64,000 nucleotides of DNA from Colias croceus (lineage: Eukaryota; Arthropoda; Insecta; Lepidoptera; Pieridae): assembly GCF_905220415.1 (NCBI RefSeq), contig NC_059538.1:7874001-7938000 (forward strand), written 5' to 3'. Under the pieces are notes generated by a model. It did no database searches and was not told the DNA's origin. It saw only the letters and a list, made by a program, of their open reading frames with translations. Shown here piece by piece: positions 1 through 12,815 of the stretch. Position 1 is the first letter of the stretch. Every line of letters begins with the position of its first letter. The translations under genes were made by a program, and so were the position numbers.

Positions 1-194
1 TTTATGCGTGAAAACCAAACATACAAACCTTTCCTCTTTATAATATTAAATCTAGAAAGAAAGATAGAAGTATAGATAGATAGACACGTTTCTGTGATCT
101 GTGATAGACACTAACAATAATTAGGTATTATTAAGTAATACCCAGTGAACTTTAATTAATTTTGAACTAATATAACTAAACCTTTAGGGAACGT

Positions 195-372
195 CAAAAA
201 TAGTAGTGAAGTCCCGTGTCCCCAAGTGGGGTAAGGGGCATATATATCCATACATCTGTTTCACTGATCGATTTTCTTTAGGGACAAGTAGGTGGTCAGC
301 CTTCTGTGTCCTGCCAGACCGAGACATCGACCTCGGTTCTAAGATCACGCGTCAACCAAGGAGGGACGGTCA
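195..372. repeat. Dispersed lepidopteran repeat fragment (unclassified)
   Basis: A GC-richer block beginning AAAAATAGTAGTGAAGTCCC and ending near CAAGGAGGGACGG resembles a repeat I recognise from many lepidopteran introns. No coding content or flanking duplication was seen. Confidence 0.45.
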
Positions 373-2808
373 ATTTTAAAGATAGATGGGTACCTAGTAT
401 ATAAGAGAACATAGGCAATGTTTTCCTAAATTATCAATTTTCATCTAATTTGTAATGTTTCTGTTAACTAGGTAGGTATATCTTATTACTTTTATTAAAA
501 TGGCAAATAGCAATGTACATATTTAATTTTAGTAGGTACGTAGGTAACCATTTGCTATGATTTTATTTTTTTATAATTTTTGCAATTTTATTGAAATAAG
601 TAAGTATTCAATAGATCAATAAAATATATATAAAAAAAAACAAGCATAGATTCTACTGCGTGATCTCAAGACAATCCCTACTTATGTAATTAAAATCAAA
701 GGTTTTTGTAATTCCCCTTTGTTCTTATCCAGTTTTAAATGATGAATAAATCTAGTTCAACTCGTTATTTCTATTATTGAGAACTGTACTTAGTCAATAG
801 TGGTGTAAAGATTTATTGTTATCTTCTGGATTTACCTACACGTGATTTCCCATTACTGAACACTCATATTTGTTAGATATTGGTAGGTACTTGGTATATT
901 TTTAAAAGATATAATTTATTTTGTTACGCACTACTAATTCTTTTATACATATAATACTTAACTATGAAAGAAATTTCAGTTACCTAGGTAATTTTCAACT
1001 TTTTTCAGAACAGATAGTTATTAATACATTGTTTAAGTACATTTATAAGCTAAAGAGCTCTCTTATCTTATAATAATTGTGTGGTAGATAATTTTTGAAA
1101 GCAAATCACAGAAACCTTCCTAATTCGGATAAAACAGAGGACTATCAAGTTCCCTTTGAAAATGACAAATATGTTAGCCTTGTAATTTTGTGATATTTTA
1201 TATAAGTAAGTCTAAAGTACTAAGTTTATGGATTTATGGCGGCAGGACAGCCGTTAGGATCAATCCGAGGAAGGCAGTAAGCAATACGAATACAAGAACA
1301 AGTTATAACTGCGTTAAAAACAACCGACTTCAAACTTGCACTTGCAACATTTACAAATACAGACAAAAATGCTCATAAAATAAAAACTACTGGGCCTATC
1401 CGAATAAAATTATTATCGGACCAATTCGACACCATCCCGCATCGAACAAAAAAAGAATCACGTAAATCGGTTCAGAAACCTCGGAGTAATCGGTGTACAT
1501 ACATAAAAAAAAGAACATACCGGCCGAATTGATAACCTCCTCCTTTTGTTGAAGTCGGTTAAAAAATACAAAAACTTTGCTGACACTGTAAGAATAAACG
1601 TTTGTTATTTAAAGTAGGTAATTTAAAAATGTTAAAAATTAATATTGTGATTCATAATAGTCGTTTTTTATTTATTGTACCTATAGGTAAGTAGGTAATT
1701 GCCACACTATACAAAAAGATTTTCAAATCAACACCTTATCGATTAGTTCGTTCAACATAAATTTTAACCACATGGTATATATATAGTAAATATTTACGTA
1801 AAATTAGGTATTATTTTTAAGTAGGTAACTAGTAACTTACTTTAAATAAGTTGTTCCCAAATCCCAATTAATCAAAGCACAAAATAATATGGATCGAATA
1901 TAGTATATCGTCGAGGACGTCGACTATAATAATAGGTAGGTAACCTACCTAGGTTGATATGTATTCAGATGATAGTATAAGTATCTAGTTTTGATGTAGA
2001 AATAATAATATTTACGAGTACGTTAGTGCTTTCAACTTTTACAAATTGAGAATAGGTAAACATACCTACTTATGAAGCGTTAGAATTATCTTATTATATT
2101 TTTTATTATACTTAGTTAATATATTATATCAATTTAAACTTACAGCTTATCAAGCACGTACATTGCTCCGAGGTTAATTTTATACTGTTTAATTAATATT
2201 TTGTTTATATAAAAATAACATTCGCATTTTTATCACGGAACTGCGAACTGGCTTTTGCCGTAGCTGTAGGTACCTAGTCCGTCATTTCCTATTATTAGGC
2301 GGCCTAAACAAGTTATTAAACTCAATCATGGTTTTTAATTAAAATTATAGAATTAGTCAAATTTTGTTTTGGAAAATTCTAATAGCCACAATTCAAATAT
2401 TTTTTATTATTTATTATTATATTGGGTATATAGGTAATGGGATATTCATATTATCTATAGGCTTAGTTTTTTAGGCGAGGTTCCCAAAACGACATATATT
2501 TTCGTAGCTTATTTTAGTTCTCATCAATACTATATATATTATCACTAAGCAGACCGTACTATTTGATTAATATGATGCAAAGACCTTGTAAATTTCGGTC
2601 CAGGGTCGCGCTTAGTGGACACGCATTGGTGCACGAGGGACACTAGGGGTTGATAAACCTCAGGGTCCTCAGGCCAAGAGATTTGCATTTGTTATGCGCG
2701 TGGTATTAACCTTCTCTCTTAGAAATCGATATCATTATCAAATAAATAGCTTCAATTCAAAGCAATATGAGATTGTTGAAGTTATAGTTAAGTACTTCTT
2801 TTGGCGCG
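373..2808. other. Gene-free AT-rich stretch
   Basis: Apart from the MITE at 1322-1560 there is only AT-rich sequence with scattered GTAGGTA motifs and a short repeat-like GC patch near 2590-2680. No exon supported. Confidence 0.6.
1322..1560. mobile_element. MITE (miniature inverted-repeat element) with AACCGACTTCAA ends
   Basis: Twelve-base terminal inverted repeats AACCGACTTCAA (1322-1333) and TTGAAGTCGGTT (1549-1560) bound a 239-bp non-coding element. The interior (GGACCAATTCGACACCATCC and so on) is a sequence I recognise as common in Lepidoptera. Confidence 0.7.
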
Positions 2809-2899
2809 ATGGAGAAAAATTATAAGAGTGAACTTTTACGATGCGGCCGCGGCATGCGCGCGCACGGTCCTATATTACTTGCTCTGTTATGTGTTCTAG
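2809..2899 (+). CDS. Possible first coding exon encoding a signal peptide (uncertain)
   Basis: A short GC- and CpG-rich island in AT-rich sequence opens with an ATG and encodes MEKNYKSELLRCGRGMRAHG and then a hydrophobic run, PILLALLCVLGG, resembling a signal peptide. A possible donor CTAG|GTGGTA follows at 2899/2900. No downstream exon was recognised on this strand, so it may be an isolated first exon of a long-intron gene or a chance frame. Confidence 0.22.
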
Positions 2900-3810
2900 G
2901 TGGTATGAAAATTGATAACTATGTTCAAGTTGTAAATTCTAGGATTTTTTTTTCCATACGCCAAACAAGTATAACTTCTCACGCGTGTACATACACACAA
3001 TCTTTTTTTTTAATCATAATAGTAGGTATGTTAATATCCTAATTAACGAAAGCGTCCAAACCAAATTGACGGTAACTAGGTACCTACAGACTAACATAGT
3101 TAAAAAAATATATGGGCAAGTAGGATGGAATATATGTAATATTATATTATCTTGTACTTTAGATGTAACTCAAATGTAACTAATTGGTACGATCTCTTGC
3201 GTTATTAGCCCCCAAAGGTCACTGGCATGTTGCGTGTTGTATTGTCAAAAGTTCAGGATCATTTAAAGCAAACTTAATAATATCCATCACATGAGTATGC
3301 TCTATTAAAATGCAATTTAGTAACCAATATCTGCAGAAAATTAAAATAAAATCTTTACAATTTTTGATTATTTATTTAACTACAGGTAAGTACCTAAGTA
3401 CACTAGTTAACTAACTCTGAAAGAATTTTCATGCATTTTTGTAGCTTCCTTGAGCTTCTTATTTAAATATTTATGATACCTGAGCTGAATTATAGTTTAA
3501 TTTCTAATTATAATTCAATTATTTCAGAAATTCTTGGGAGAGAAGAAACTAGAACTCTAGTAGGTACCTATTTATTTATGTTTATCAAGATATTTTAGAC
3601 CTTCATCGAATGAATATTTGGTCTTTACACATCAGGATGTGATAGACTGATAGCAAACAAAATGTTTAACACCGAGGTCGATCGAAAATGGTAGTCTTGA
3701 CTCTTGCCTCAATCATAAATCTACTTTAAATCCATTTCAGCATAACTTCATCCAACTTTAACTACTTATTGTTGTTCTAGTCAACGGTTGACTGATTTTA
3801 TAAAAAAAAA

Positions 3811-4007
3811 GACGTGTTGCACTCGGGGACTACCGCGGTAAAGCTATTGCATAGCAATTAGCATGCCTTCGGGTTGAAGTCATGCTAATTGCTCCACACA
3901 CCTCCGAGCCCGTCGGAGTGAGAGCGTGAGGTTTTTTCGTTACCTACGGAATTTCTTGATTCGGTCCTCGCGCTCAAGGCCCGCGATAGAAGCTATGCCA
4001 TAGCTTA
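3811..4007 (+). repeat. Dispersed short repeat, copy A
   Basis: The block starting GACGTGTTGCACTCGGGGAC and ending in CATAGCTTA is repeated in the opposite orientation at 50185-50352. It includes inverted AAGCTATTGCATAGC-type segments near both ends and GC-rich CCGCGG. No coding content. Confidence 0.6.
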
Positions 4008-4140
4008 AAAAAAACTATTTGCGAATTATTCCATGGGTCGGTAAAGCGAGGAAACGAAACCGACCCATACCTACCTACTTCTACAAGTTATAATCTAGGT
4101 ATGTACCTACTTATAAATTAGGTAGGTAGATACTATATTT

Positions 4141-4371
4141 TATCCGCCCGCGGTTTCAAACAAAGACCCAGTCACATAGTTCCCGTTCCTGTGGGATTTC
4201 GGGATAGGACCTATACCTATCCTATGCGTTAATCTAAGTTACCCTCTATAAGATAAGTGTCAAATTTCATTTTATTCGGTTCAGTAGTTTTTGCGTGCAA
4301 AGGCAACCAACATACATAATTATAGGTATACAAACTCACAAACTTTCGCATTTATAATATTAGTAGGATGA
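4141..4371 (-). mobile_element. Lep1-like Helitron, degraded, reverse orientation
   Basis: Read on the minus strand it starts TCATCCTACTAATATTATAA followed by ATGCGAAAGTTTGTG, and ends in a GC-rich hairpin remnant (CCGCGGGCGG). The terminal CTAG is no longer recognisable. Confidence 0.55.
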
Positions 4372-4571
4372 CTTTTGCCATAAAATGTATTGTTACTTTG
4401 GTGAAATGATGTGTAACATTATAAATAATAATAGAAGCCAAAAATTGGTAATCGAAGTATCTGCCAAGATACAATCAATAGTCTAATAGGATTGAATTTA
4501 ACTAGTGCTATTACCACACAGTACAGCTGACGCCATCTATAATTTACAATCAATAACATGTACCTATAAAC

Positions 4572-5447
4572 CAGAGATGTAACGGAGCTTCGATTCCGGT
4601 TCCGTTAAGTCGGAACTTCCGATTATTATTACACTTTCGGTTCCAACTTCGGTTCCGATACTTTTGTATCGGATGTTAATCGGAGGTCGAACGAAACAAA
4701 GCGGGCGGCGCGCGACGGCCTGTGCCGAACAGGTTCATACATGTCGCGCGGGGAATCCCCCGACCCCCACTACGTGCACTCTATCATCAATTATTTTTTC
4801 ACTTGTTATTATTTGTTACGCCCAAGACACGTTTATAGGTTATAGATAATTGTTTTGATTTTTGCGGCTTATTATCAATGAAAGTGATCTGTTTTTGTGT
4901 GGGATAATGAAACCTAAGTCCAGTTGTACAAAATTCCAGCCCCTACAATCAATTGCCCGGCAATATTTGTCATGTCCACCGGGCTCGGTAGCTAGCGAAC
5001 AACTTTTTAGTGGTGCTGGCCTAATTTACGACTCTTTAAGAAATAGATTGGATGGGGACAAAGCATCAAAGCTTTTGTTCATAAAGTACAATACATTACT
5101 TTTGGAGTCCATTTTGATTTAATTTGCTTTAGCTATTGTTCATTTATTGTAATGTCACCAAATGTAACACGCTACTTTGGGTTTTAATTTTAATTAAACT
5201 TTAAATTCATTAATTTTATCTTTTGTTCATTTCGAATTATGCCAATTTTTTTTCACAGTTGTTTTTTATTTTATAATAAAAAATAAAAATGAAAAGAATT
5301 GACTATAAGTAATGTTTTATTTGTCCTTAAACAAACTGACCCTGCCTCCGATTTCGATTCCGATTTCGATTCCGATTCCGATAAACCAAATTTGAAAACT
5401 CCGATTCCGATTTCGGTTCCGATAAAACTACCTCCGTTACATCCCTG
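4572..5447 (+). mobile_element. hAT transposon deletion derivative with terminal inverted repeats (TIRs) and TSD
   Basis: The ends are CAGAGATGTAACGGAG and, inverted, CAGGGATGTAACGGAG (one mismatch). The element is flanked by a perfect 8-bp duplication, CTATAAAC, at 4564-4571 and 5448-5455, as hAT transposases make. Inside, 4862-5122 encodes a hAT C-terminal dimerisation remnant (ARQYLSCPPGSVASEQLFSG, then RNRLDGDKASKLLFIKYN). The rest of the transposase is missing, so it is non-autonomous. Both subterminal regions carry runs of GATTCC/GATTTC hexamers. Confidence 0.9.
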
Positions 5448-5869
5448 CTATAAACTTGGTAGCACAGTTGGTAGGTATAAACCATAACGTTGATTTTCGT
5501 TAGCTTGAAGAACACAAATTATTATTGTAAAGGTTTTTTTTCTCAAATTAAAGGGAGATAGAAATGACATAACTTTTTCAGGAATTGTAGCAATTAGCAT
5601 TAATAAACATTATTTTCTAGTAGCTCAAATTGATTTTAAAAATAAATATAGGTATAGCTCAAACATATAAAAAATTCAACACTTTATAGTTGTGAATGCT
5701 TTAAGTCTTAATTAATCATTAACATTGCCATGATTCATTCATTTGTACTAGGAACTTAAATTTTATTGACCCTTAGTTCAATGTTCAACAGTTCAAGAAT
5801 TAAACCCAATTATAAAAGTAGAAAACATACTGCAGTGAGAAACAAAAGAAAAAAACAAATTAAAAATGA
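5448..5869. other. Intergenic stretch before the M6-family 3' end
   Basis: AT-rich; nothing recognised other than the right target-site duplication of the hAT element. Confidence 0.6.
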
Positions 5870-7864
5870 ACATTTTATTGGTACACTTATAAGATGATAA
5901 TATACTGGAGTGCTCAAACTAGGCTACAAAACTGGAAGAAATCCTTTTATGTCGGGATATTATACTATGATTAAGTGTTTGTATTATTGTCTTAAACATT
6001 TGAGTAGGTATATAAACTATAACAAAAGTTATGAATAAATAGATTTCAAAATTGTTCTTAGCTATGCTAAATAACCCTATAACTATTGTGGCTATAACTA
6101 TCTTATTAATATTTAGCTGTATTATATAAATTAAGCCTGTGACGTGCCTTATAGCTGTAAATAGATACCAAAAACTTCACAAAAAAATAATGTAAACATT
6201 TTAAAATGCATTTTTAAATGCTTTATATCTAACCTAATATTTAACGGCCTGGTACACAGTCCAAGTTACAATCAATATGTTGTATTTTTAAAGTGTTAAG
6301 ATATTTACTATAAATTGAATTAAGTGTAATGAAATTAGTTTAAAAACTTTTTGGCATATTTCTAACCTTTATGGTGTCGATGACATTTTTCCGATTTTCC
6401 CTACCCGTCATACCGGGAGCCGGTATGGTCGACAGGAAGCGAAATTTTGAGATAGACTTTTACAATAATAATCAATTTAGAGTCATATTAGTAATATTTT
6501 GTCTTATCTTATATTAAATCTATTGTACTATTATAATTGAACTGTAAGTTGCAATGTCACAATAATTGTTTTATTCAATTACGAATTTTGATTTATATCT
6601 AGATACAATAATTATGATTACATACAAATACTTTTAATTAAAACTATCCAATTTGCTATTTTTCAGTGGGATATAACAACTTTTCATCATGTAACCCTAA
6701 TACAGAATAAAAAAACAGTCTACATTTTGTGCAAAATGGAAAACTAAATAACATTTATTTATATTCTGTCTTTGCTGTCATTGAAAAACAAGTACTGAAT
6801 ACTGAAGATTAATACTTGCAAATATGCATGGCTACTTATCAACTGTATAATGTTCACAATCTTAAAACTAAGGAATGTTGAATTATAAATCAATCTTATA
6901 AAAAATGTGCACTAAAGTGCAAAATTTCAGTGGTTGAAATGTCAAGATATGTTATAATCAAGAGATGTACTATACTTATACTTATTTCCACTGATTTTCA
7001 GTCTTTCTATATTTTAAACAGTGAACACAATATAGTTCCTTAACATCTTTCTTAATTTTGTCACATTTTAGTAGTGGCCTCGAGGGAGCGCAATAAAGGT
7101 GCGCGGGCCATATACTAGAATCTGTCTTTAGAAGCATGCAAGTCAGGGTTTGTGAGGTATTGCAGCTCTTGCAATTCTTGGAATTTCTCATGGTCACGGA
7201 TGTGTGCATAGTTAGCAGACAGACACATCAAATAGTGAACTAAACTTAAAATAACGAGAATGCAAGAAACCATTGCCAATATAAACATAAATTCAGCCTT
7301 TTCGACATAGTCTTTACAAAATAATTTCACTTTGTGTGCTTCACAAATCTTCATATCTTCTTGTCTTACAGAAGACGGAAACATAAAGTCAAATTGAGTA
7401 AAATCAATGCACGTCGATAAGTCTATGTTTCTAGGCTTCGAACAAAGCTTCCAAAATATCGTAAACAAGAATGTGGTGATAACCAGAAATCCGAGGAGAA
7501 TAAGCCAGGTGAATGTGAGAATGTACGTGATTATCATGAATATTGCGCAAGATATTCTTCCACCGACTCTAGCTCTCCATGCCCGATAAACCTTTTGTCG
7601 AGTGGCACCTGTAGTTAGGCAACCTAAACATAACAACATGAAACCCAATGCAGCCATACAAGCACTACCGACGATGAATATCATCTGCAATGCCTCGATC
7701 CATATTAGACGAAAGTGAAAAACTTCATCGAACATCAAAATAGAAAGTGCCGATCCTCGATACATAGTTCCACAAAATACCCCCACGCCCAGACAACACA
7801 TTATTGTAGCTATGAGAGTCGCATGAGGGATTCTCGTAAGGCAAGCTTGACACGTATCACCCAT
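5870..7864 (-). CDS. M6: M6 / proteolipid protein (PLP/DM20/GPM6) family tetraspan membrane protein; CDS 7115-7864 plus 3'UTR
   Basis: The coding region is 7864 down to 7115 (249 aa), one uninterrupted frame. It begins MGDTCQAC, whose paired cysteines suit palmitoylation, and shows four hydrophobic segments near residues 14-34, 57-84, 104-138 and 190-216. The large second extracellular loop carries the four cysteines expected of the PLP/M6 family (KLCSKP, STCIDF, KICEAH, LFCKDY). The segments TGATRQKVYRAWRARVGGRI and ANYAHIRDHEKFQELQELQY match insect M6 as I remember it, and the length is normal for the family. These proteins shape plasma membrane in neurons and epithelia. A minus-strand AATAAA at 5879-5874, followed by a T-rich stretch, would give a 1.2-kb 3'UTR. 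The lack of introns is odd, because I recall Drosophila M6 as having several coding exons. Family assignment is strong; native versus retrocopy origin is open. Confidence 0.9.
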
Positions 7865-8943
7865 TGTTCCAAGTTATCACTTTTACGCAAAACAGAATAA
7901 AATCCTTGTTTACGTATTATCTACCTATTTAGAAATTTTAGGCTACAGTTGGAAGAAAGAAATGTTGACTGATCACTGATGTATCATATTTCACGCCACA
8001 GATATAAACACAACTGACAAATTCAAAGAAAAGCACAGATTATTAATCGTAAAACTATTAGTATGGAGTGTAGAAGTTTTAACACTAAAGAAGTGAAATT
8101 ATTGTTCAAAAAATATATTTTAGTAGATAACATTTGAAATTACTTTTTTACATTATTAACCCCTCAGCTGTCGCGGCGCGCCGCCTCAAAAAGGTGCTGT
8201 CTGTCGGGCAAATTCGAGCTTTCGGCGCTGATTTGCCGATTTTTTTCGATATTAAAATTTGTGATTTAAACTTTAACCTGTGAGACTCTTGTAAATTTTG
8301 ATGCTAACTAGATAACCAAACTTTATATTAGTTACCTTACTTACTCCCTGGCATGCTTATTTTACTTATTAGAAGCATTTTTTCCCACACATTTTGAATA
8401 AATGTTACATTGTAAAGAAAAATACTCATAAAAAATAATATCAAGGTATTTTAGATTTTTATTTTTGTATTTTCATACTAGAATAGACAATCTTTTGAGT
8501 GAATATAACAAAAACATAGGTTTATTTAATAAAAATTCGAGCAAGTTGATTATGAATATCATCGCTTATATACGCATGAGCATAAGCGGGCGCGATCTCC
8601 AATCATGTTCATACAAATACAGACTTTACAGGGTGCTCCAAAATGACAACATTTCAAAATTTTTTGCTACTTGTTTTTATTTTTATTTTAATCAAAACTA
8701 GATAAAAACTAACAGTAATTTTTACTTTTTGGAAATATTTAGGTTTTTATTAATGTTTAAAAATCGTCTTATTCCTAAATGACGTTATTCTTATAGTGGG
8801 CTTTGTTCTAACGTCTGTATGTATAACGTCTCCACATGTCTAATTTATTTTCTCTTAAAATTTGCATTTAAGAAAATTTTTTTTGTGGTAACAATAGCAT
8901 TATGAAGAAATGCTTTTTTTTTCTTTCATGCTCTTAATTATTA

Positions 8944-9238
8944 TCTATACATATAATAAATCTGTAGAAGGGTCAATTCTGTACATTGAAAATATAAATA
9001 GCAGGGGGTGTTACTGGATCGATACCAAGCCCAAATATGTGATTAAAAAAATTATTGTCTGTCTGTCTGTCTGTATGTGAAGGCATCACGTGAAAACTAA
9101 GGTTTCGGTTTCGATGAAACTTGGTATAATTATACCTTATTATCCTGGGCGTAAAATAGGATACTTTTTATCCCGGAAAAATACGTAGAAAAAAATCTTA
9201 ATTTTTTCCGTGCGGACGGAGTCGCGGGCGGAAGCTAG
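8944..9238 (+). mobile_element. Lep1-like non-autonomous Helitron
   Basis: Starts TCTATACATATAATAAATCT, contains a (CTGT)n microsatellite at 9057-9073, and ends in a GC-rich hairpin and GAAGCTAG. It is flanked by A and T, as in Helitron AT-targeted insertion. Confidence 0.8.
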
Positions 9239-10940
9239 TAATCGTATAATATGAAATGTTGTCCAACTACAAATCGAAAGGCACTGTATCCATTCAGAAA
9301 AATGTCTAAGCTGTACAAATGTGAAATCTACATTTAATTATACCATAACTTAATTATAAACCGTTACATTTAATTTATAAATCAAAAATTTACGGAAATT
9401 TGAGTTTGAAACATTTTTTATAAAATACAGCTTTTGTAAAGGATAAAAATCAATAAACTTAAAGATTCAGAATAAATAAACAATTACATATAAATGATAT
9501 TATACATCTAAATGTTATACTTATCATTCTAAAAATCAACAAATAATAGGAATCAGAAAACATACTAAATGAAAATTATTATATTATGTCCCTAGTTGTA
9601 TAGAAGAAAGAATCGTATCATATTATTGTTTTATTAAAAAAATGAACGTTATGCCTTAATAAAATTAACGCTCCCAATCCTATTTATGCATATAACTTAG
9701 CCACGCGTTACTCAAATAATTTTGTCCGTGAGCTAAATTAGCTTATGAGTAAATAAATAGTACAGAGATTCTTAAAAAATATCAATCATCTAACGGATTG
9801 AAATAATAGGTAAGTACTTAAATAAATTTTATTTAACTGATAGCACTATAAAAAATTGTTATGAAGCTTTGTGTCTGTACTATTTATATACTCATGTGGT
9901 TGTAATGTGTGATGTTGACGCCAACATTGGCCAATTAATAGGAATATTTGCAATTTAGCACAAATAACGTCGAACAGAACGAACTTCTGTTCATTATTTC
10001 TTGTAATATATCGAACACAACGACCGCCTTGAGACGACGATTTATTACCACGAGGTTCCACTTGAATTTGATCAGGAAAGTGATGAAAGCTATCCAATCT
10101 AGTTTTTATTTTACTTCAATACATGCAGTATTTCCAAGCATATTGTAATTAAGATATAAACTAATCGGTAAAATTGTATTAAAATCGGTTCAGTAGTTTA
10201 GTCCTAACTACTAAGTCCGTAGTACACAAACGGCATGGAACTTAAAAATATTTTGATTGGAATAAAATAAAACGTAATGTGTAGAATTTCATGAAGAATC
10301 CTGGTATCAGGAATTAAAAGCTGCAAATTCCCAGACACTGATCGTGTAAGTATTATTATCTGTTCATTTGACAAAGTATACAGAGTTATATTTTCTTGAT
10401 TTCAAATACTGTTACGTCCTATTGTTAAAGTAAGCCTTGGAGTGTCTTGTCTTCCATTGCCACAAGGATCGTTGTTCCATTTGAATTCTCTTTTATTGAT
10501 ACTCAAATGCTTACGAATCGGAAAAAGGTAATCCTATCAAATAGTTACTTAGATATTTTTATCTTCAAATGAAAATTAAAATATCAAGGTGGAAGTTTAT
10601 TTAGGGTTACCTAACAAATAAGTAATTATTGATTATGTAGTTTTAGACAGCAATGTGATATCTTCAAATAAAAAAATTGCTTTCTTCTTCTGGGTAATAG
10701 AAGCAGTTTTGACACCAAAAATACAATAATTGTTATCGCTAGTCATTTACAAAATGAGAGGATAGATTTATATTTTCAGGCGTACTGCAAATGATGCATT
10801 TAATTCGTTTTATTAAATCTGTAATGTTCCAAGGCTATTTAAAGTCATGAATGCAAAAAAATAATCGTCTTCAGACAGCGATCTACATCTATAACGTTCT
10901 GCCTACGAATGTACTACATATAGTACATAAGAATAAAAAA

Positions 10941-11706
10941 CTCGCACACCGAGGGCTCCGAACAAACCAATTTTTTATTATGTTGTAACTCTAAAATTTT
11001 ATGATTTTTGAAATTATTCCTCAATCTGCGCTATAAGATCTTATTTTACCCCAATTTCAAAACTCTACGTACACGGGAAGTACCCTGTAGGTGTCGATTC
11101 CCTTGCTAATGTCGAAATTTGCGAAAATTTGCAGCATAAACGGCTGTATCTTTTGATTGCGTTGGTTTATAAGTTTGATTTTTTCGCAGCTTCAATCGAC
11201 TCAAGTAATCAATATAAATTTCAGTTAAATGTCACATTACGCGCTCCTTATAAAATGGGTCTTGACAGACAGACAGACAGATGGGCAGATGGGATGGACA
11301 GACGTAATCTTATTAGGGTTCTGGACCCTTAAAAACCAAACCCTTTGAGATGCAGCCGTTAATACTGCAATTTTTAGCAAATTTTGACATTTGCAAGGCA
11401 ATCAAAACCGACAGGGTACTTCCCAAGTACATAAAATCTTTAAATTTGGTAAAAAGCAATGTTTTATAAAAACAGATATAAGAATAATTGCAAAGAACAT
11501 TATTTTTTAATTGCCATTTACAAATAAAAAAGTACTTAATAATTTCAACTTTCAACTAATATGAACGCCTACGTGTATTAACTTGATATTCACATTTAAA
11601 ACTCAGATTTACAATTTAAAAGATACCTACAGCATAATAAAAAAAATAAGTATGTACGAAGCCCTCGGTGCGCGAGTCCGACTCGCATTTTGCCGGCTTT
11701 TTATTT
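10941..11706. mobile_element. Foldback element with LINE/SINE-like ends
   Basis: CTCGCACACCGAGGGC at 10941 is inverted as GCCCTCGGTGCGCGAG at 11661. Mirrored segments inside (GGGAAGTACCCTGT near 11078 against ACAGGGTACTTCCC near 11410; AACGGCTGTATC against GATGCAGCCGTT) show arms of roughly 240 bp, about 80% alike by eye. The loop includes a (GACA)n run at 11266-11281. The outer GAGTCCGACTCGCATTTTGC is a common lepidopteran retroelement terminus. Confidence 0.65.
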
Positions 11707-12735
11707 TTTCTGAAACTTAAGGTTCCCCAATAAATAATAATATGTTGTATTTGTATGAAGGTAAGAATATGTTGTACAATTAAAGTGTTAAATTTCTTTT
11801 TGAGTTTGTCCTACACAAATTACATAGTATCACTTTGTCCTATATATAGGTCATAGTGAAAACCATTGTTCCCTTGTTCATTGTTGTTTGTAGGTTTTTT
11901 TACTATTTTTCCAGCATATATACACTTTTAACCATAATATACTAAAACTAAAAGAAAGAAAGAAAATGTGTCTCTGGAATTTTTTCGTAAGCAGGTTACG
12001 GACTATAATTTTTGTAGTTGATTATGTATATCGTTTTTAACCTGAGAACACTTATAAATACCACAAAAACGATACCTTTCAATGTAAACAAAACATATTA
12101 TCATTTACATTTTATTTTGTATGAAAATGAAAAATTTAATTGCAGACGAAATTTAAAAAATAGTGACGTTGAATTTGTGAACATCCTGTATGCGGATTTT
12201 ACGGGGAAATTATTGTCGGTTTTGATTTGAAAACGAAATATCTCTAAAATGGAACACAGTATCAAATTTTGAATTATATCATTAAAATCTTCATAAAATT
12301 TCTCGTAAAGTGATGTAAAGAACAAATACAATATGTAAAAAAAAATATGATTTACCAGGGGTCAAAAACTAAGCAACGTACAGTTAAGTGATAGATACAT
12401 ATTTGAAACCATTATTTATGGTATAATTGTTGGTAATTTTCATTATTTCGGCACATAAACATTAGGTTATATAGTCAATAATAATAAAAAGACCAATAAA
12501 CAATTACCGTTTTTCAACTTTCCGCAAAATTTTACATTTTGTAAAACTTTAAAAGTTAAAAGTTACTCGACTAAAGTATGACATAATTACTGTTATATTT
12601 CGAATATTTATCGGTCAAATTATTATTGGATGGACTTTAAATATTCAGTAATTCATAAGCTATCAACTAAATAGTCGTTTATGCAGATTTGAACTATATT
12701 TGCGTTACAATGAGCCAATTTCTGACCGGCGGTGA

Positions 12736-12815
12736 TTTGGCACAGATCTGTGCCCCGACAGACTACGGGTACAAAATTTTTGGCACAGATCTGTGTTCCG
12801 ACAGACGAGGGTTTA
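12736..12815. repeat. Two-copy tandem repeat with palindromic core
   Basis: Two ~45-bp units share TTGGCACAGATCTGTG followed by CCGACAGAC; GGCACAGATCTGTGCC is self-complementary. It lies in the 5' flank of the membrin gene. Confidence 0.55.

Noticed and set aside
9057..9073. CTGT microsatellites here and at 15427, 29413, 54682 and 58329 as independent loci
   Set aside because: They are internal parts of Lep1-like Helitrons, so they are not independent microsatellites or CRISPR-like repeats.
9846..10148. Overlapping open frames on both strands, one with RCVRYITRNNEQKFVLFDVIC on the minus strand in part
   Set aside because: It looks slightly C-type-lectin-like, but the Trp/Cys/Glu pattern is incomplete and no splice-linked partner exon was found.
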